A stretch of DNA of 64,000 nucleotides from Tanypteryx hageni (taxonomy: Eukaryota; Arthropoda; Insecta; Odonata; Petaluridae), in NCBI GenBank assembly GCA_028673005.1, contig CM054114.1, positions 26,588,869 to 26,652,868 on the forward strand. Direction: 5' to 3'. Made by a program: the position numbers and the translations under genes. How positions within the stretch are numbered: position 1 is the first letter of the stretch; each line of letters opens with the position of its first letter. This document shows, piece after piece, positions 12,906 to 63,539 of this stretch. The notes under the pieces were generated by a model, which saw only the letters and a program-made list of their open reading frames with translations, was not told the origin of the DNA and searched no databases.

Positions 12906-15084
12906 ATGTAAATGGGGAAACTTGTTTGTTTACATATAATATTATTATTACTATAAGTACTACATTAAACTTAAAAAAGGAGTGAAATGATAACAACCCA
13001 AGCAGAATTTTTTATTAATACAATATAAATAGAAAAGTGACAATTAATTAAAAGTTTATATTTAATGGGATACCATGGACTACAAGATTTTAGAGAGTTA
13101 TTCACAGTAAAAATTAATTCCTTAATGGCAACTGAAACACATTCATTAAAAGGTTTACAAGAGATGTCATTCTTTGCAATGTTTTAAATTAAATTTGATT
13201 AAAAATGGCTAGCTCACAGAGATACCTGGAACCAAAAACCATCTTGAACTGTAAGGGAGATTTCGACAGCAATGGATACTTTGAGTCAATCGAAAATTTC
13301 CCAACTTATTTGGTTAAACATAAGCCTTTAGTAGTACAAAACTGCCACAAATGCCCACGACATGACAGTAGCATGGGGTTCAGGAAAGACAGATTAGCAA
13401 TGCCAGCAGTGTGTGCTGCAGGCCATCAGTACAAGAGTGTTGTGGCATGTGCAGGTACAGACAAAAGATGAGTGTATCGGGTGACTTTTGCAGGGAGATT
13501 ATAGGTTTTATGGACTCGTTGTGCCCTGTGAACACAGGACGTCAGTGACAATACTCATTATTGTAAAGATTTCCATTACAAAGTTACTTTGTTCAGCATG
13601 AAAACATTTTTCCATATTGAAACCTCAAGCGTGGCACAATTACAAGAATACAAGAGGTTTCAAATTGTGATTTCTTCAATTACTTTCTCAGAAAATATTT
13701 GAGCGAAAAATTTGAAAAACATTGATAAATTGTATTTCAATTATTTGCAGATGGTTATTTAATTTATTAAAATTTTTTGTATAAAACTTCAGTCTGCATC
13801 AATGGATAAGCATGCGAGAGCTTTCAAAAACATAGTGGAGCAAAAAATAGGATTGCCCATTCAATTGTTTTCATAAATGAGTCCCCATCATTCATTCACC
13901 TCCACAACCAAACATCGCATTTAATCCTACGTCTTTCAGCTAAAGGGTGTTTTTCCTTTCGAGGTTGGGAAGTGGTTGTGGATGGCATTCTCTAAGTCAG
14001 TGTATTTCAAACTTTTTGCCTTGAAACCCAGTGGTATGTCTTGTGACCCAGTGGAATCAAAAATGAAGAAAAAGTTTTCCGAATTTAATTTTCATTAATA
14101 ATTAAAAAAGGAATACATGCTAAAAGCTTGAAATTTATCTAATACCTAGGTGTATCTCATTCCAACATTTCTAATATAATTCATATGGTTAGACATTTGA
14201 GTATTCACATCATCTTATGAGCCATGTGAGACAGTATTGAGCAGTAAGTACAGATCTTTGATCTCTATGCAACTGGCATATGCCAGAATTTCTGGCGACT
14301 CCTATGACCAAATATTGCTTTGGCACTCGTACATTGACTTCAACACTGCCACAAGTCATTTTATCTCTCGATCAACACCTCCCAATAACTTGATGAACAA
14401 AGAAAATAGGGTATGATGTTGTGAGATATACTTGGGACAACTTTTGTAGTTGATTTTAAATGATATGCTAGACTTATATGATGATATGATAGTCTTATAA
14501 AATAAAAGTGAATGAAAATTTAAAAAAATAAAAGTATATAAGATCGCACTTCATGCCAACATCTCAGTGGAAAAAGACGCGATCACTTTCCTCGGGTGAA
14601 ACATCAGAGAAGTATAAAAGCAAAATCTCATTTTTTTATCTACTATTGCCTCTATTCACTAATTTAATGAGAAATATTCAGTGGCGTACCTGATGCCTAG
14701 GCAGCCCAGGAGAAGCCCAGGGCCCCCGATTTTGGGGGCCCTCAAGATATGAATGTTGAGATATTGCACTAGTTATTCTTTAACCTTGACATATGCAAAT
14801 GACAATTTTGAACCACCTTTCTCATACTGGTGAGGCTGTACGGTATCGAAACAAACATTTATCCAGAGTACCAAAGACCACAAAACAAGAAGAAAACACA
14901 AGATACCCAAAGTAAACTGTATATGCATATCTGAAGCCTACGACCTAATCTACACATGGGGAATAAAGACCAAAAGAAGAGGAAATACAATAGGTTAAGA
15001 TAAGAAAAGGCCAGCCATTTTTTCTTAGATGGGTGGTATCTTTCAATGTTCCCAAATCCACTTTTAATCTGGGCGACTTCTATA
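12906..15084. other. Intergenic stretch upstream of gene 2
   Basis: No supported gene. A frame at 13205-13471 has no recognisable domain. Text at 13990-14060 (CAGTGTATTTCAAACTTTTT...GTGACCCAG) looks like one end of a hAT MITE; 14690-14750 contains a GC-rich CCCAGGGCCCCCGATTTTGG patch seen in many repeat families. Confidence 0.3.
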
Positions 15085-15255
15085 TCCATACAGATCAAAT
15101 ACTCTTCCCATCAATTTTCTCATAAACACACTGCTTTCCATTCCATGATTCACCGCCTTCTTAATATTCCCCTCCAATCCAATTTCCAATTACAACTTAG
15201 CACCATCAAGGAGGTTGCTATCAATAATGGCTACAACACTTAATCAATAATATTA

Positions 15256-15939
15256 CACCCAATCCCCGACTAACATGAATTCTACCAACATGATTTCAGT
15301 TTAACATTGTTATAAAAATAGGGCTGGTAGTGTTGTTCTACACGCAACTTGATGTCGTAGTCACATGACTCACTAATTATCATAGGTCGTAAAAATAAAT
15401 TAAAAAATGTTCACTACATAGTTATTAAAATAGTGTGTGGCATGTGAAATAACATGATTTTGGTATGAGTTAATATTAAATAATTTTTGTTTACGTAGAA
15501 TTGAAAGTTTTGATTGCTTGCAAGAAAGAACAAAGATTTTTAATGACATGACTGTTCTAAGATTTCTTTGATTCAAAATAATCAAGAAGAATTATCCTTA
15601 CTGTATTATTGTAATTATTAATAATATTATTATTATTTATTCTTCTGTTGCTCATTTTCTTTACCAGATTAGTTATGAAAAAATAACTACAATATTTTCG
15701 TTCATATAATGAAGCAATGGACTAAATCTTTTTTAGTAACTTTGAAAGTTCGTAAAATGAGGCAAAGTAAGGTCAACCTGTATAATCATAATAAAGGAAT
15801 AAAATTAAAAATATGTCAATAAAGTTAGGATGCTGGAATTACATTATTTCTTATGAGAAATTTGTGTCCGACTAACACAATTTCACCTTGAACAAAATTT
15901 TTTAAGAATGCATCTATCATGTTAGTCGGGGACTGGATG
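15256..15939. mobile_element. TA-target DNA transposon (pogo/Tigger-like MITE), 684 bp
   Basis: Inverted ends CACCCAATCCCCGACTAACA and (minus) CATCCAGTCCCCGACTAACA, each next to TA. The flanking Penelope sequence resumes on both sides as expected for the empty site. No coding frame survives. TA duplication and a CAGTCCCC-like tip suggest the pogo/Tigger group. Confidence 0.75.
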
Positions 15940-16369
15940 TATTACCAAAAAATGTAGATTCATCACTTCCAAAAAAATCATTTCCTTTCCGCCTAATCTC
16001 ACTTCTACACCTCTTAGCTGGTGCAGACTCCTATTCCTAGGAAACCTTCCATGTAAATTGTCCAATCTTTTTCCTAAATTTAACCTGAAACCTGCTTTCT
16101 ACTCTCCAGTTACCCTTTCTAAATGATTTCTAAATGCAAAAGACCCTATAAAGATGTCTTTAAGGAGCGAAGTATATAAACTTTTGTGTGATGATTGCAG
16201 TGGTCTACATCAGCCAAACCGGGAGAACCTTTGTGAAGAGGATTTGTGAGCATAAGCACTACTTTATTTAAAAAAAAATCTAATTCTCAATTTGCAAAGC
16301 ATCTTTTAGGCCATAGACCTTAAATTCCTCCACATTGAACTGAAAGACTGCAAACTGGATGCCTTAGAG

Positions 16370-16586
16370 CAGTGGTTCTCAAACTGTGTTCCGCGGAACA
16401 CTGGTGTTCCGCGGGTTGGATCGGAGTGTTCCGTCGCTTCTTTCAAAGTAAAATTTTTTTAAAATTTTAATTTCAATATAGATTATGTTTATTATTTTAT
16501 TTGTACTTCCTGGTCGAGTGTAGTCTATTTGGCAATACGCGTCAGATGTAGTAGTGTTACTGAAATCGATAGTGGCGTTTGTTGTG

Positions 16587-16626
<40 letters not shown>

Positions 16627-16711
16627 TTGCATATATTGTTTCTCTGGTGTTCCGCAGATGAAATCATGATATCAAGGTGTTCCGCGACTTGGAAAAGTTT
16701 GAGAATCACTG
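16370..16711. mobile_element. hAT-type MITE, 342 bp, carrying a TA microsatellite
   Basis: Ends CAGTGGTTCTCAAAC and GTTTGAGAATCACTG, with a perfect 8-bp target duplication CCTTAGAG (16362-16369 and 16712-16719). Internal palindromic text GTGTTCCGCGGAACAC. A (TA)n run occupies about 16590-16624. Inserted in the 3' part of the second Penelope copy. Confidence 0.88.
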
Positions 16712-17015
16712 CCTTAGAGCATTTAGAAATAATAAATTGTAAGGATTCTTTTCTTTTCTCGTTTTTCACAATCATTCTCCTCTGTTAAGTTTAACAAAAG
16801 ATTTTGCGTATATGTACTTTGAAACTTTGTCATTCTTTTGCCCTTCCTTTCCCACCCCTTCTTTTTCCCTCGCCATCACTTAAACCACCATCCAATCGCA
16901 TTTCGCTTAACCCCTCTTCCTCCTCCACTTTCTTTCACCCTAATTATTGAAAGGTTAGTTATACTTTACCTTATGATGCTAAAATCGTAGCAAAATTGGT
17001 TGTGTTACATTAATA

Positions 17016-17927
17016 TTATGGAAGATATATATGTAGTTGTTTTTTATTTCTATCAAAAATGTGATGTTTTGCTAGGGATTTTCACAAATTTTTATCTCTG
17101 AACCTATAAATTGTAATTATGTGGTCTCTTGGACTTTTTTGTGGTAAATGTGCTCTATTCAAATACATTTTTTAATCTATACCCCACATCATATAAGAGC
17201 TAGAGTGAAAAAATATGGTAATTAATTGTTGCTTCACAGATGCCATTTGAGACTAGAGTAAAAGTTTATTTAAGTGCTTAAAAAAATGGAAGTTCTAATT
17301 TACAAATGCAGTGTTCAAAATCATAACTCAGCGATAAATTTCAATAATGATCACTAATAATCAACTTAATTAAAAGCCGTCCAAGGATTCAGGAAATGAA
17401 AGGCAAAACAGACAGACAGACAAGACATCCCCAAAAGGTGTTATATTACTACCACTTCCCTGATAAAAAAAACCACTTCGCTGCATATATCTATGGTAGG
17501 ATAATGAATTTTCATTCTCTTAGATGTTTTTCTGGTTCAAGTACCGAATTCGTATGAATATAAGAATTTTAAAATGCAAATTAAAAATACACAGCACCCA
17601 TTCCATTGATATTAAAACAGAGAAAGCCGACTCTTCTGGATTCAAACCCATGGATGATGATCTGTTTAACACTTGTAAGGGGATGCACAGAGTTTCTTGC
17701 GAAAGAGTCATCGTAATGGAACGTAACATTCTCGAGTTGTTCACATTAATTCATAAGACCTTACAGAATGGCAAAATAAGACTGGCTCTTATTATAATAG
17801 GATAGTTATTACAGACAAAGTTTCAAATATGTTTTATATTATCAATAACAGATTGTCTCTATAAAAGAGATGTTTACTTTAGTTATTTATGATTAGTAAT
17901 GTACTTATGTAAGGTTCACGATTGGTT
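17016..17927. other. Intergenic stretch with a dispersed repeat
   Basis: About 17040-17240 shares blocks (TTTTTATCTC...ACTTTTTTGT...TAATC) with 35690-35850 and with 63860-64000 (inverted), so it is a dispersed repeat. A frame at 17524-17805 has no recognisable domain. Confidence 0.35.
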
Positions 17928-18095
17928 CCGAGTCAAAATGTCCAAAGTAAAATTTCAAAAACAAAAATGTCCAAATTAAAATAAGGCCTAAACCAACAGT
18001 CCAAAGTAATAAAACCCAAAATACAAAAATGTCTAAATAACAGTCCAATAAGAACCATCCACAACAATTAAGTCCTAAAATCAGAAACTAATGTA

Positions 18096-19105
18096 CCGTA
18101 AATACCCGCATATAATGCGCACCCTTATATAAAATGCAGGAGAGTTTTCAGCCTCATAATCTATGATTTTTCTAAATACCCGCATATAGTGCGCACAGAT
18201 TTTTTTTTAGCATTACCGTTCCAGAATAAAGTAGATGGTGTAACGTGTTCTCAAGCATTGATCGAATTATTGGTATTATGTATTGGTAACATAATGAAAG
18301 TGCGAAATGAAATTTTCGAATAACGTTCCAAAAGAACGTCAGCTAACTCAATCATTAGATACTCTGTTTACTTACAAGGTGATATTAGGATATACACAAT
18401 AAATCGAATTATATTAATTTTATAGTAGGGCATATGACATTCTTTGAGCTAATAAAATGAAGGAATGACGATAATCCTATGTTTTTTACATACGTTTTTG
18501 TAACGCCTGAGGTGGATGGGTTCGCCCAACCTTCAGTTTTACCCTTATTAGAACATTCTGGAGCATGTAAACACGATAGCAAATAACCATAATTAACTAC
18601 AGACTCTAAGAATCAAGAATAAATCACGTATGAATGCTGGGAGAAAGGTAGGGAACGATAACTTTATTTAGTTCTACAAGAAGCATCAGCTGCCATTGTT
18701 TCTAATTGTAAGTAGTACCAGTACCTCACCACCAGGCCGGGCGCCGGTGTAGGGTGACGTCATGCATAAGATGACAATTCCGATAACAACATCGAAGAAG
18801 AATGGTCCAGTGACAAAGAATCTCTTGGATTTTAAAATGAATAAATACTGAATTCATTTTTTTCATATCTAATTAATCTATGTTTATAGAATTAGTTAAT
18901 AAATTTTTACTCTTATCTATCTTACTTTTCGTAAAAATCACCAATAAAATTATGAGGATACCCGGGCAGTAATTACTGTGCCGAAATTGTGGAAATATGG
19001 GGTCAAATGAAAATAGGAAGATTATGTACTCTCGTATAACACGCAACCTAATTTTTAACTCAAATATTTCAAAAAAAAGTGCGCATTATATGCAGGTATT
19101 TACGG
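18096..19105. mobile_element. TA-target DNA transposon, 1010 bp, non-coding
   Basis: Ends CCGTAAATACCCGCATATAA and (minus) CCGTAAATACCTGCATATAA, both flanked by TA. The subterminal AAATACCCGCATATAGTGCG is repeated at 18174. No coding frame. Related in tip sequence to the element at 34836. Confidence 0.8.
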
Positions 19106-19615
19106 TATATCAATGTGTACCAATAGAATATTTAAGAGCCATGTACACATGAAACAATGAGGAAACAGAAATGACAGTGACATAGACGGAATTCTAAGTA
19201 AAATTTATTGAGGAATGTTTGAGTAATGCAAATAACTGTAATCTGTGGGTAACTAAATACTTCAGAACCTATTCACTCTGCATTGCCATCATCTTCTGGG
19301 GTAGTGTGAATTTTCAGGCAATAACTGATTGCTCGCAAGTAGGCTTTAATGTTATTTTCATCCTTATAACCATTGTATTGGCTTACAATCTCTTCAATTC
19401 ATCTTTGGTTGGTTTGATACTTCTTGTTGGTAGGTTGTATGATGTTTGTGTGACCTGATTGTATTTAAAGCATCAGATTTTCATTGCCGTGTTGTTTCTG
19501 TTGCAAATTTTCAATAAAACAACAAACAGATATGTCGTGGGCAACTAAAACTCTGGAATTTAGAGTGGAATGCATAATAATAATAATACATTATTATTCG
19601 TTTGCTCTTCTCCAC

Positions 19616-20561
19616 CTCTCACTGAGTCATAGACACTCCATATAGGTGGAGCAAACCGAGGAGGAAGAGCCCTCCTCCTCCCAACACCTTTCCTCCCCAG
19701 AGGTACGTGTGGTCAAAGTTATCCGTGAAGTCCAGAACATCATCTGGCATGTTATCATATAGCATGCGAAACTTGTCCCCAATGTTTTCTACTGGTATGA
19801 ATGGCAATCCCATAATCTCCATGATAGAATGTTGCACCTCTGGATGTTGATGGTCAATATATGCCTCTCTAAGACCCATATCAAATACCTTTTGGTTTAA
19901 TGTTTGAGACAAATGGAAGAGGCAACATCTCACTCTCACTCCATCAAAAGAGCACATTACTGCTTTCATATTTGCAGTTTCAAAGTCCATCATCAGTGTG
20001 TTCGGATTTAGCTGTAAAGAGTTTCTTATCGCTAAAGATTTCAGTTGTTTGTAGATTCTCCAGTACGTATCTTGTTTTTCGTGAAGTTAGTGCAAACAAT
20101 AATGGGAAAACAAATGACCTCAGTTTGCCATATACTGTAAACAGCTGCATGAGCAGTGCCAGCACAGTTTTGGAGGTACCGTCAGTGAACAATATACTAC
20201 TTCCACCAAGAATTTCAACATTTCCTGATGTGGTAAACATCAGAATTCTATGCTCGAATCAAATATTAAGATTGACTCACTTCTGATAGTGTGAGTTGCA
20301 CAGTTAAATCTTGCAGTGACTGTTGGTCGGCCTGTGACTGTTGACAGTTCTTCGCAAGCTGTTACGATCTGGTAGGCTGCTCAACAGTTCATCCCGCACG
20401 TCACTTAAAATTGAACGCAAAAGACGTAAGGGAGGATCGTTTGGATGTTCAGTGGTTCTTCTGTTAATCACATTTATGGTTTCCCTATTGGCTGCATTCA
20501 CAGTATTAGCCTCATGCAAGTGGGAGTTTGTCTCATCTGAGATCATTTGTATTTCATCCAA
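19616..20561 (-). pseudogene. MULE transposase remnant
   Basis: Order on the minus strand: 20561-20304 with SHLHEANTVNAANRETINV (region after a FLYWCH-type finger), then LFTDGTSKTV and FVFPLLFALTSRKTRYV at 20240-19980, then DFETANMKAVMCSFDGVRVR and CCLFHLSQTLNQKVFDMGLR at 19993-19619, ending near the FEHTYLGG-like region (DNFDHTYLWGG). These match the MULE family found in animals, often annotated as FLYWCH-containing transposase. Frame breaks separate the parts. Confidence 0.75.
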
Positions 20562-20639
20562 ATTTTGACCAGTTGTGCAGCGAGCATTGCATTCGTTTCT
20601 TTCTGTACAACATCAATAAATTTTGTCTTTATACTGGGA

Positions 20640-20835
20640 GTGATTCTTGTATAAATAACCATGATATTGAAGTAAAGGCCTACCTTTTTGTGACTGGATA
20701 ATTTGGGCCATGATAAATAAGGATTGTTGTATAAATAAATAAAAAATAACCATTATGTCAATATTTGTTTTTAATTGTATAAAATAACCATAACACTGAA
20801 GTAAATGTTTATCTTTTTGAGGTTGGATATAGAAG
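20640..20835. repeat. Short imperfect tandem repeat
   Basis: GTATAAATAACCATGATATT...TTTTTGTGACTGGATA at about 20649-20700 recurs as GTATAAAATAACCATAACAC...TTTTTGAGGTTGGATA at about 20778-20829, with a partial third copy between. Period about 130 bp or its half. Confidence 0.5.
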
Positions 20836-21276
20836 ATAAAATTAGTGATATTAATTTTTAAATTATTATAGTATAGGTATACCGCAGACATAAGAACACC
20901 CCCACCCCACTACTAGCTCATCCTTTTCCTCCTTAGGTTGTCAGGTCTCACTATTTCCAGTTGTTGCCTAGATGAAGTTCTGCGAATAAATGGTGTGTAG
21001 TTAGAAAAGGACCGAGACAGCGATAGCCCGTGCGGTAAGGAAGGTCGAGAGGGGAGGATGCCAAGTGGAGTGAGGGATTAGGCCACACCCAAAATGTTCT
21101 TTTGATTGCGGTAGACCTATAGTACTATAATAATTACTGTAATTATTTTTATTGGAAATTGTTTGTAGGACATTATCTTATCAGACACTTTGCCTTGGAT
21201 ATTTTATTTTTTGGACATTTATGTATTCTGGATGTTTTTGTTTCGGACATTTTACTTCAGAAATTTTGACCAGGAA

Positions 21277-24092
21277 TGTCACCATTAGAATTAAATTGTG
21301 CAAAAATTTTCTAAAGAAGTATCTTCATCAAAATAGTCTTCAATCATCAAGGCTTGCAAAAACTATTTTCCCAATATAAGTTGGATGCATCAGGTTCTTC
21401 ATAAGTTTTCAATATATCAGTTCCAAATTTCAAAGAAGTAACATTAACCTATCTTCGTCTTGTTTTCCAAAATTTTTCATGTCAAAGGGATTAATTAACA
21501 AAATTTAATCAAATCCTGTCACAAGCCTGCAAGTAAATTTTTAAATCAGAATGCTTTTTTCAAATGGAAAAATTGATGAAAAAATGATTTAATCAAAAGA
21601 GAAACAATCCAAAATAAATTTTTAATGCCTTTAAAATATATTTAATGAAGATGTATAGACTTTGAAAGTTGAATATGAAACAATTAATTTAAAAATTTTT
21701 AATTTCCTTAATATTTTAGAAACAAGCTCAAATGTAAATTATAACTAAACAAACTACAAAAAATTAATTGCCTGCTATAAAACTCAGACAGTTTTATATA
21801 CATTTTAAAAGTCACTAACATTTTAATTGCGGAGCCTTCAGGAGCCCAAGCATAAGTTATAATCATTTAGAGGTTAAAAAAAGGAAAACATAGTTAACTA
21901 TTGAAACTAAAAGTAAATTTTATGCAATTTATCTTCTGATAGTAAACATGATATTTTCATAGGTCAAACTATCTATTGAGTTAAAAATATTTATGGCAGT
22001 TTTCCTGATATGCAATTGAAGTATTACATTAAGAGTGAAGACTGATACATGTAAAATAAATACATTTTTAAAATAATTACCCTTATATAGATATTTTTTG
22101 GTATTGATTTAGTCAAACAAATCATTTGGATCATGGAAGAAACAAAATTTCAAAAACAAGGTTAATTGAATAACAATCTATGGATATTAAGCAGTCATGT
22201 AACATTAATCAAGATGTATTTCTTAAATTAGAGAAATGGAGAAGTGAAATGCATAGAAAATATTCAAGTTCCATAAAAATGAAGCATTTGAAAAGTAAAT
22301 AATTTACTAAATACCTAAAATACCAAATAAAGTGCATCTAATTGAAAAGCTTAGTGAACAAGTTGTTAGGCTAATAAATATAGCAACAGGTATGCAGTGA
22401 TAATGATAATTACTTTCTAGCTGTTAAAATATTTTTTGTATCAACAAAACTTCTACCAGTGAATTATTTAGGTTTCCTGTAGTGTTTGAGTCATACTAAG
22501 TTGACCAAAAACGATTTATGCCGATGAATTTTATGGCCTCAAAATCCATTCAGACAGATTTATGCTGACTCATGCATTGCACTGGAAATACTTATTGTTA
22601 GATTAAGATGGATATGGTCAAGTTACTTCTCTACTACACAGCTATGAAAAACAACTACATATAAGGTAGATTAATGCTGTGAAACTTGGTACATTTATTT
22701 TCTTTATTAAGCCAATTTCAACTAATGCTATTACAACAGAAACATGGGACTTTCATCCACTTAAAAACTAAAATATTTTAAATAATAAGTTCACTGTGAG
22801 CACTATTTTTTACAGGTTTACAAATGTGAAAAATGAAATCAAAATGGAGACAATGTAAAAAATATTTATTGTTCTGAAACTTATCATGTAATTCAAAAAA
22901 CAAGAATACATATACCTAAAATTGATCATGTTCACCAACACAATTGGTAATTTTTTTATCACAGTCATACCAATGTACAATACAAAATTTTGCTTAAATG
23001 CTTACGACTCAGGATGCTGCTACAGGATATAACACACATCTAAGTACAAATGTTTCACTTGTTTTTTGTATTAGTAAACTTCTACCAAAAATTTAAAGAG
23101 AGCTACTTAAAAGAGGTGAAGACTATACAACAATACACCAGATTCATAGAATTGTTAGTAAAATAAATTCTGAGATTAAACAGTACAGCATAATGACTAA
23201 TTGGAATTAAACTTGACCAATTGAACCTTCCACTTTCATAAAACATTCTTTCGATTAAATAAACTTAAAACCATGATTAATCATTTCCTTAGAGTGCCCT
23301 GAGAAACTATGGAAATGAATTCATGACCAAGCTGGATATAAATGAAAATTTGTACCAAAATGATGAAACAGACAACCAATTGAGATATCTTACATTTATT
23401 ATGGTATTAGAACATTTCTACTATATTATCACTGGACTTTCATAAAGATTCTCAGAACTTTGAGATAGGCTATGCAATATTTCAATCAAAATTTAAAAGA
23501 TTAGATAAAAACAAATTGACTATACATAGATATATGTAAAGATATGCTTTAAATATATTTTAACTGAGTATTTCCTTCTAGTAATGAATTTTCACACTCA
23601 CAAGACATTTTATCCAACCTCTGCAATGAAATGGAGGTGATTAACTCACAGGGTATCATAGGGTGAGTGTAAATCCCAGTATTTCCGAGACTGTACTTGA
23701 ATTTGGGCATCCATTCTGGCATAATGCCATTTGTTATTTGCAAAATTGAGAAATACCTGCTAATTATTTGAAGAAATTATATTTAAACTGCAATTTATTT
23801 TACATTTAACCATGTATCAACAATAAGACAAAATCGACTGTAATCAGTTTTTCTTCCACTACTGAACATGTTAGGGACTCGATTTCTCAAAATCCAATCA
23901 CCCTAAATTATCACCAATATACATGAAATTCTTTGATTTGATAATTAAAATTCTTTGAAAAGCAAATTAGTTGCAATTTCATTTTTTAAAACCGATATTT
24001 TACTCATTAACCAATAGGAGATGGAACAAAATTCTTTACATAACCCAAAGCTGTCAGTTCTGATCAACATAATTAGGTAATACCTGAGCACA
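21277..24092. other. Downstream flank of gene 1, presumed 3' UTR and intergenic
   Basis: Very AT-rich, no gene or transposon recognised. A 64-codon frame at 23743-23549 (minus) lies after the gene 1 stop and shows no domain; it is most likely untranslated. Confidence 0.35.
23794..23799 (-). promoter_or_regulatory. Candidate poly(A) signal of gene 1
   Basis: AATAAA on the minus strand about 290 nt beyond the stop codon. In AT-rich DNA this hexamer occurs often, so it is only a candidate; further TTTATT matches lie downstream. Confidence 0.25.
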
Positions 24093-61637
<37,545 letters not shown>

Positions 61638-63463
61638 CTAAAAAATAAATTAAAGCACTGTTAAGAAAAAGGCAAGTAGCTGATACTCAAAAAAGTAAGC
61701 ATACAAAATTCTGAAAAGCACACAAATCTGTGCGGTTTTGAAAAAATACCAAAGAGCTGGAGTTTGGCAGCTCTTAAATCATAACTCGGGGTAAACAACA
61801 GTGTATTTGTCTGTTTCTTTATTTAGTTGATTTCATGTATGGTAAATGCTTGTTATCCATAGATTCAGAATATATTTCTTTTTTATTATATTATTATCTG
61901 AAAACAAGTTCTTAGTTATTAGATTTAAGTGTGTATCCATTTATATTTCCTTCTACTAAATTTTTGCTAAAGGTGTATATATAACAATAAGACCTCGTAT
62001 ACCTGATTGTTTGTTGCTCTCACGATTTTGGTGGCTGTGCTGTTTTTGACTTCAACCATTAATCTGGTACAGCTAATTTTCCAGAATAAACCAGAAAGTT
62101 CATTTTACTTGTTAAAGCACCCTACTTATTCATGAAATCTAGGCCATTCGATAGCAAAATTAACACTTTAAATGCGGCACTGAAATTCAGAATTTCTTGC
62201 TAGTGGCTGAATCTAGTTTTTAATGTTTTCCATTAGATTTTGGTACAATAAATGTTGGTTTACAAGAATTTTGTGAAAAATGCCAAAAACGGATTTTTTT
62301 AATTTTTTTAAAATAATGACTGGAATTTCAGTCATCCACCACCAGATAGAACATTGGGTCTGCCTTGCGGGTTTGCCTATCTATCGCTGTAACGCTACGG
62401 ATTGAAATTTTTTAACCTGTTTAGCTTTGTTTTGTTTGTATATTCTCTATAACAACTTTTTCAACACTTTAAAAGTTTAAGTACCAGAAATAGATAGAAA
62501 CACATCAATGAGTATTCACACACTTCGGATATTTCCCTAAAAGAGTTACATAGTGAGAAAAAAGAAAGACTTGGTGCACTAGAAACCATGGTAAATTGGT
62601 TGGATCCAACAGCTGCTTTATTGTACATACATACAACATATGTTTCTTTCCTTCCCACTCTCCCCTTTTTGACGTTTCGTTCTGAAAAACTGAGAAGATA
62701 TACCCACTTTTGTTCCTTCCCTTCGCCTGCTCATTCCATGCCCGACCTGGTCATTCACAATAGATATTTATCTTCAATGGGAAACTCTGCAGTCATCCCC
62801 ACTCCCCTCTCCCCAATTCTTACCCGAACACTCTTCGACCCTACCTGCTTTTATCCTCAATCTCCAACTTTTTTGAAGGCATAGTGGACATACCCGAATA
62901 CAATGATTTCATACCGAAACCAGTCATGTAAATAAATAATATAGATTGAGATTTTGTATAAATAATTTGATACGCGTTTTGGATTTCTGGTAATGGCCTC
63001 CTCAGTGGTACAAAACGTGAAAAGGATTTTAATGTTGTTTTCTAGTTTTAAGAGAAATTTTAACTCATTTCAATTGTTAAATATAATGGCGTCATACCTA
63101 TTTAGCAATTGTTTTTATCCAAATACGTTCTAAAGGCATGAATGATGATGCCATACTAATTTTTCCATAAATTTAATGTATAGGGTATTGTCTTTATGAT
63201 GATTATTCTTACTGCTCATGCAGGGCAATCTGAGCGACGAAACTTGAAATACGAACACTAGGACACGAGCCGATTGCCAGAGAACTTGGAAATTATGATG
63301 CCTTAATTTCACGGAAAATGATAAATATACTGCTATTACTCATGGAATTTATAATCTGATACATATATGCTCCACGTGGCTGAAGTGCTGTTGCCCTGGA
63401 GAATGCGTAGGTTCATTTACAAGTTTGATCTTGGTATATATTGATTTTTAGCGACAACTCGTG

Positions 63464-63539
<76 letters not shown>

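Larger units (their letters stand above)
15085..17015 (+). mobile_element. Second Penelope-like copy, 3' part, with two nested insertions
   Basis: Text from 15085 (ACACAGATCAAATACTCTTC) to about 17015 follows the 6320-7215 copy in order: TTTCTCATAAACACACTGC, the ATTTCCTTTCCGCCTAATC block at 15980, VYKLLCDDCS near 16170-16200, the GIY-YIG remnant (TACATCAGCCAAACCGGGAG) and the terminal GATGCTAAAATCGTAGC. Only the C-terminal third is present. It is broken by elements at 15256-15939 and 16370-16711. Confidence 0.8.
17928..21276 (-). mobile_element. Mutator-like (MULE) element with long repetitive inverted ends
   Basis: Left GTCAAAATGTCCAAAGTAAA and right (minus) GTCAAAATTTCTGAAGTAAA are inverted, and both continue with AAACAAAAA(T/C)(G/A)TCC and more ATGTCCAAA units for over 100 bp. 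The transposase remnant lies between them. Without the nested 18096-19105 element it is about 2.3 kb. No target duplication could be fixed, so the exact ends are approximate. Confidence 0.5.

Noticed and set aside
13205..13471. Possible 88-codon single-exon gene
   Set aside because: No recognisable domain, no splice context, not near other supported exons.
17520..17805. Overlapping frames on both strands
   Set aside because: No domain; composition like surrounding intergenic sequence.
23549..23743. Frame downstream of gene 1 as an alternative last exon
   Set aside because: No resemblance to the cathepsin C-terminus, and the last exon at 24093-24167 is already complete.
62588..62884. 98-codon frame, considered as an upstream gene 1 exon or a retroelement ORF
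   Set aside because: Wrong strand for gene 1 and no family motif; only a weak Penelope-like terminal motif nearby.
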